From assembly GCF_030655615.1 (NCBI RefSeq), contig NZ_JAURVJ010000208.1:1-60954 (forward strand): a stretch of DNA of 60,954 nt, in the 5' to 3' direction. The notes under the pieces are model-generated. The model did not search any database. It saw nothing but the letters and a program-made list of their open reading frames with translations, and had not been told where the DNA came from. The stretch is from Nocardioides sp. GTDB taxonomy: Bacteria; Actinomycetota; Actinomycetes; Propionibacteriales; Nocardioidaceae. A program made the translations under genes and the position numbers. Of this stretch, positions 59,846 to 60,954 are shown piece by piece; positions within the stretch are counted from its first letter, which is position 1, and every line of letters starts with the position of its first letter.

Positions 59846-60954
59846 TCAGGACGCCGTGAGCGCCGCGCGTACGGCGTGCGCGGCCTGGGCGGCCCGCGTC
59901 TCGGAGAGCGCGCCGGCGGACGGCTCCTGCAGGTAGAACACGTCGACGGCCTGGGGCCCGAGGGTGTCGACGTGGGCGGAGCGGACGGCGACGTCGAGGC
60001 CGGCGAGGGCCGCGCAGACGAGGTAGACCACGCCGGGACGGTCGGCCGCGCGCACCTCGAGCACCGTGGCCTGCTCGCTCGCCTCGGGGCGGACGACGAC
60101 GCTCGGGGCGAGGCCGTCGGCCGGGGCGGCCGCGGCGAGCCGGGTGCCGGGGTCGAGCCGGCCGCCCACGATGGCGTCGTACTTGGTGCGGAGGATGGCG
60201 GCGTCGACCTGGTCGGAGGCGACCTCCCAGACCGAGACGCCGTGGTCGCCCTGCGCCCAGACCCGCGCGGCGCGGACCGGCACCCGCTGCAGCGCGAACA
60301 TCGCCGCGAAGTCGGCGAGCAGCCCGACGCGGTCGTGGGCGATCGTGGTGACGCGGCTGCCGTCGGCCAGGCGCTCGACCTGGATCGCGACGGAGTCGGG
60401 CCGCAGGTCGGCGGGGATGGGGACGTCGTCGGTGGTGATGGGCGGGAGCGCGACGCCGGTGTCGAGCGACGCGTGGGCGCGGCGGGCGAGGTCGACGACC
60501 AGGCCGGCGCGCCACGAGGTCCAGGCCTTGGGCGAGGTGGCCTTGGCGTCGGCCTCGGTGAGCGCGCTGAGCAGCGAGAGCGCCTCGGTGGTCGGCACCC
60601 GTGAGGTGACGAGCTCGATCGTCGCGGGGTCGTCGGGGTCGCGGGTCGTGGCGGTCTCGGCGAGCAGCAGGTGCCAGCGGACGAGCAGGCCGACCAGGTC
60701 GACCTCCTCGGCGTCGAAGCCGATCCGGGTCGCGACGGCGCGGGCGATCGGCTCGCCGGCGACGCTGTGCTCGGTCAGCCCGCCCTTGCCGATGTCGTGG
60801 AGCAGCGCGGCCACGACGAGCACGTCGGGCCGGCCGACCGAGCGGATCAGGCCGGAGGCCTCGATGCACGTCTCGACGACGTGGCGGTCGACGGTGAAGC
60901 GGTGGATGACCGAGGCGTGCGGCAGCATCCGGACCCGCTCCCACTCGGGCAGCA
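59846..60954 (-). CDS. glnD: Bifunctional uridylyltransferase/uridylyl-removing enzyme GlnD, C-terminal part
   Basis: At least 369 residues of the C-terminal half are present; the 5' end lies beyond the window. The HD domain removes UMP from PII: HRFTVDRHVVETC and LLHDIGKGG. Two ACT domains follow, from RVTTIAHDRVGLLADFAAMFAL and TVLEVRAADRPGVVYLVCAAL, which sense glutamine. GlnD regulates GlnB/GlnK and thus nitrogen assimilation; in many actinobacteria the partner is an adenylyltransferase acting on GlnK. Position next to ffh is the conserved amtB-glnK-glnD-ffh order. Confidence 0.93.
   Translation of the reverse strand, partial: LPEWERVRMLPHASVIHRFTVDRHVVETCIEASGLIRSVGRPDVLVVAALLHDIGKGGLTEHSVAGEPIARAVATRIGFDAEEVDLVGLLVRWHLLLAETATTRDPDDPATIELVTSRVPTTEALSLLSALTEADAKATSPKAWTSWRAGLVVDLARRAHASLDTGVALPPITTDDVPIPADLRPDSVAIQVERLADGSRVTTIAHDRVGLLADFAAMFALQRVPVRAARVWAQGDHGVSVWEVASDQVDAAILRTKYDAIVGGRLDPGTRLAAAAPADGLAPSVVVRPEASEQATVLEVRAADRPGVVYLVCAALAGLDVAVRSAHVDTLGPQAVDVFYLQEPSAGALSETRAAQAAHAVRAALTAS

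Overview
The window is a gene-dense, very GC-rich (roughly 70-75 % by eye) stretch of actinobacterial chromosome. Gene content and order fit the Propionibacteriales, most likely a Nocardioides-like organism: dxr-rseP-ispG with proS; cdsA-frr-pyrH-tsf-rpsB; xerC-dprA-comM/yifB-yraN; DUF2469-rnhB-lepB-rplS-trmD-rimM-khpA-rpsP; ffh-glnD. The genus is inferred, not proven. No plasmid, phage, insertion sequence, CRISPR array, rRNA or tRNA was recognised.

Layout. 0-0.9 kb: tail of a dihydroxyacetone kinase operon (dhaL end, DhaM-HPr fusion). 0.9-3.1 kb: HAD hydrolase, an alpha/beta-hydrolase-fold protein and a divergent TetR regulator. 3.1-10 kb: proS, a DoxX-like protein, a GNAT, then ispG, rseP and dxr (MEP isoprenoid steps plus site-2 protease). 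10-15.3 kb: TetR gene with a tandem operator, DUF3311/sodium-solute symporter pair, AEC carrier, secreted M1 peptidase. 15.3-20 kb: divergent amine/polyamine-type catabolic set (class III aminotransferase and Lrp rightward; aldehyde dehydrogenase and saccharopine-dehydrogenase-like protein leftward). 20-25.2 kb: tandem rhodanese, RIO-type kinase, LOG-family protein, GT4 glycosyltransferase, GNAT. 25.2-33 kb: rlmN and a glycerol regulon in which glpF-glpK-glpD runs left and iclR-glpK2 runs right from one operator region. 33-39 kb: small membrane proteins, phosphatase, cdsA, frr, pyrH, tsf, rpsB. 39-44 kb: M23 peptidase, xerC, dprA, yifB, yraN. 44-46.4 kb: TadE/TadG-like pair. 46.5-52.4 kb: DUF2469 to rpsP block, including a TrmD-GNAT fusion. 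52.6-57.9 kb: Tat-exported sulfatase, VanW-like protein, membrane protein, amidohydrolase, NYN-domain protein. 57.9-61 kb: ffh, a small membrane protein and the 3' part of glnD.

Two features of gene expression recur. Many first genes of transcription units carry a TAnnnT-like hexamer 6-8 nt before an ATG/GTG, the arrangement of leaderless mRNAs; this pattern decides several start codons here. Within operons, genes are commonly joined by GTGA, ATGA or TGATG stop/start overlaps. In three places the upstream gene's TAG stop is itself the beginning of the next gene's -10 hexamer.

Most of the window is conserved housekeeping DNA. The most unusual items are the TrmD-GNAT fusion, the two-kinase divergent glycerol locus with paired IclR-type operators, a 29-bp repeat in inverted copies around the xerC-dprA-comM block, a nested 19-bp inverted repeat between two convergent genes, a leader ORF overlapping the RIO-kinase start, and a possible structured leader before rplS.
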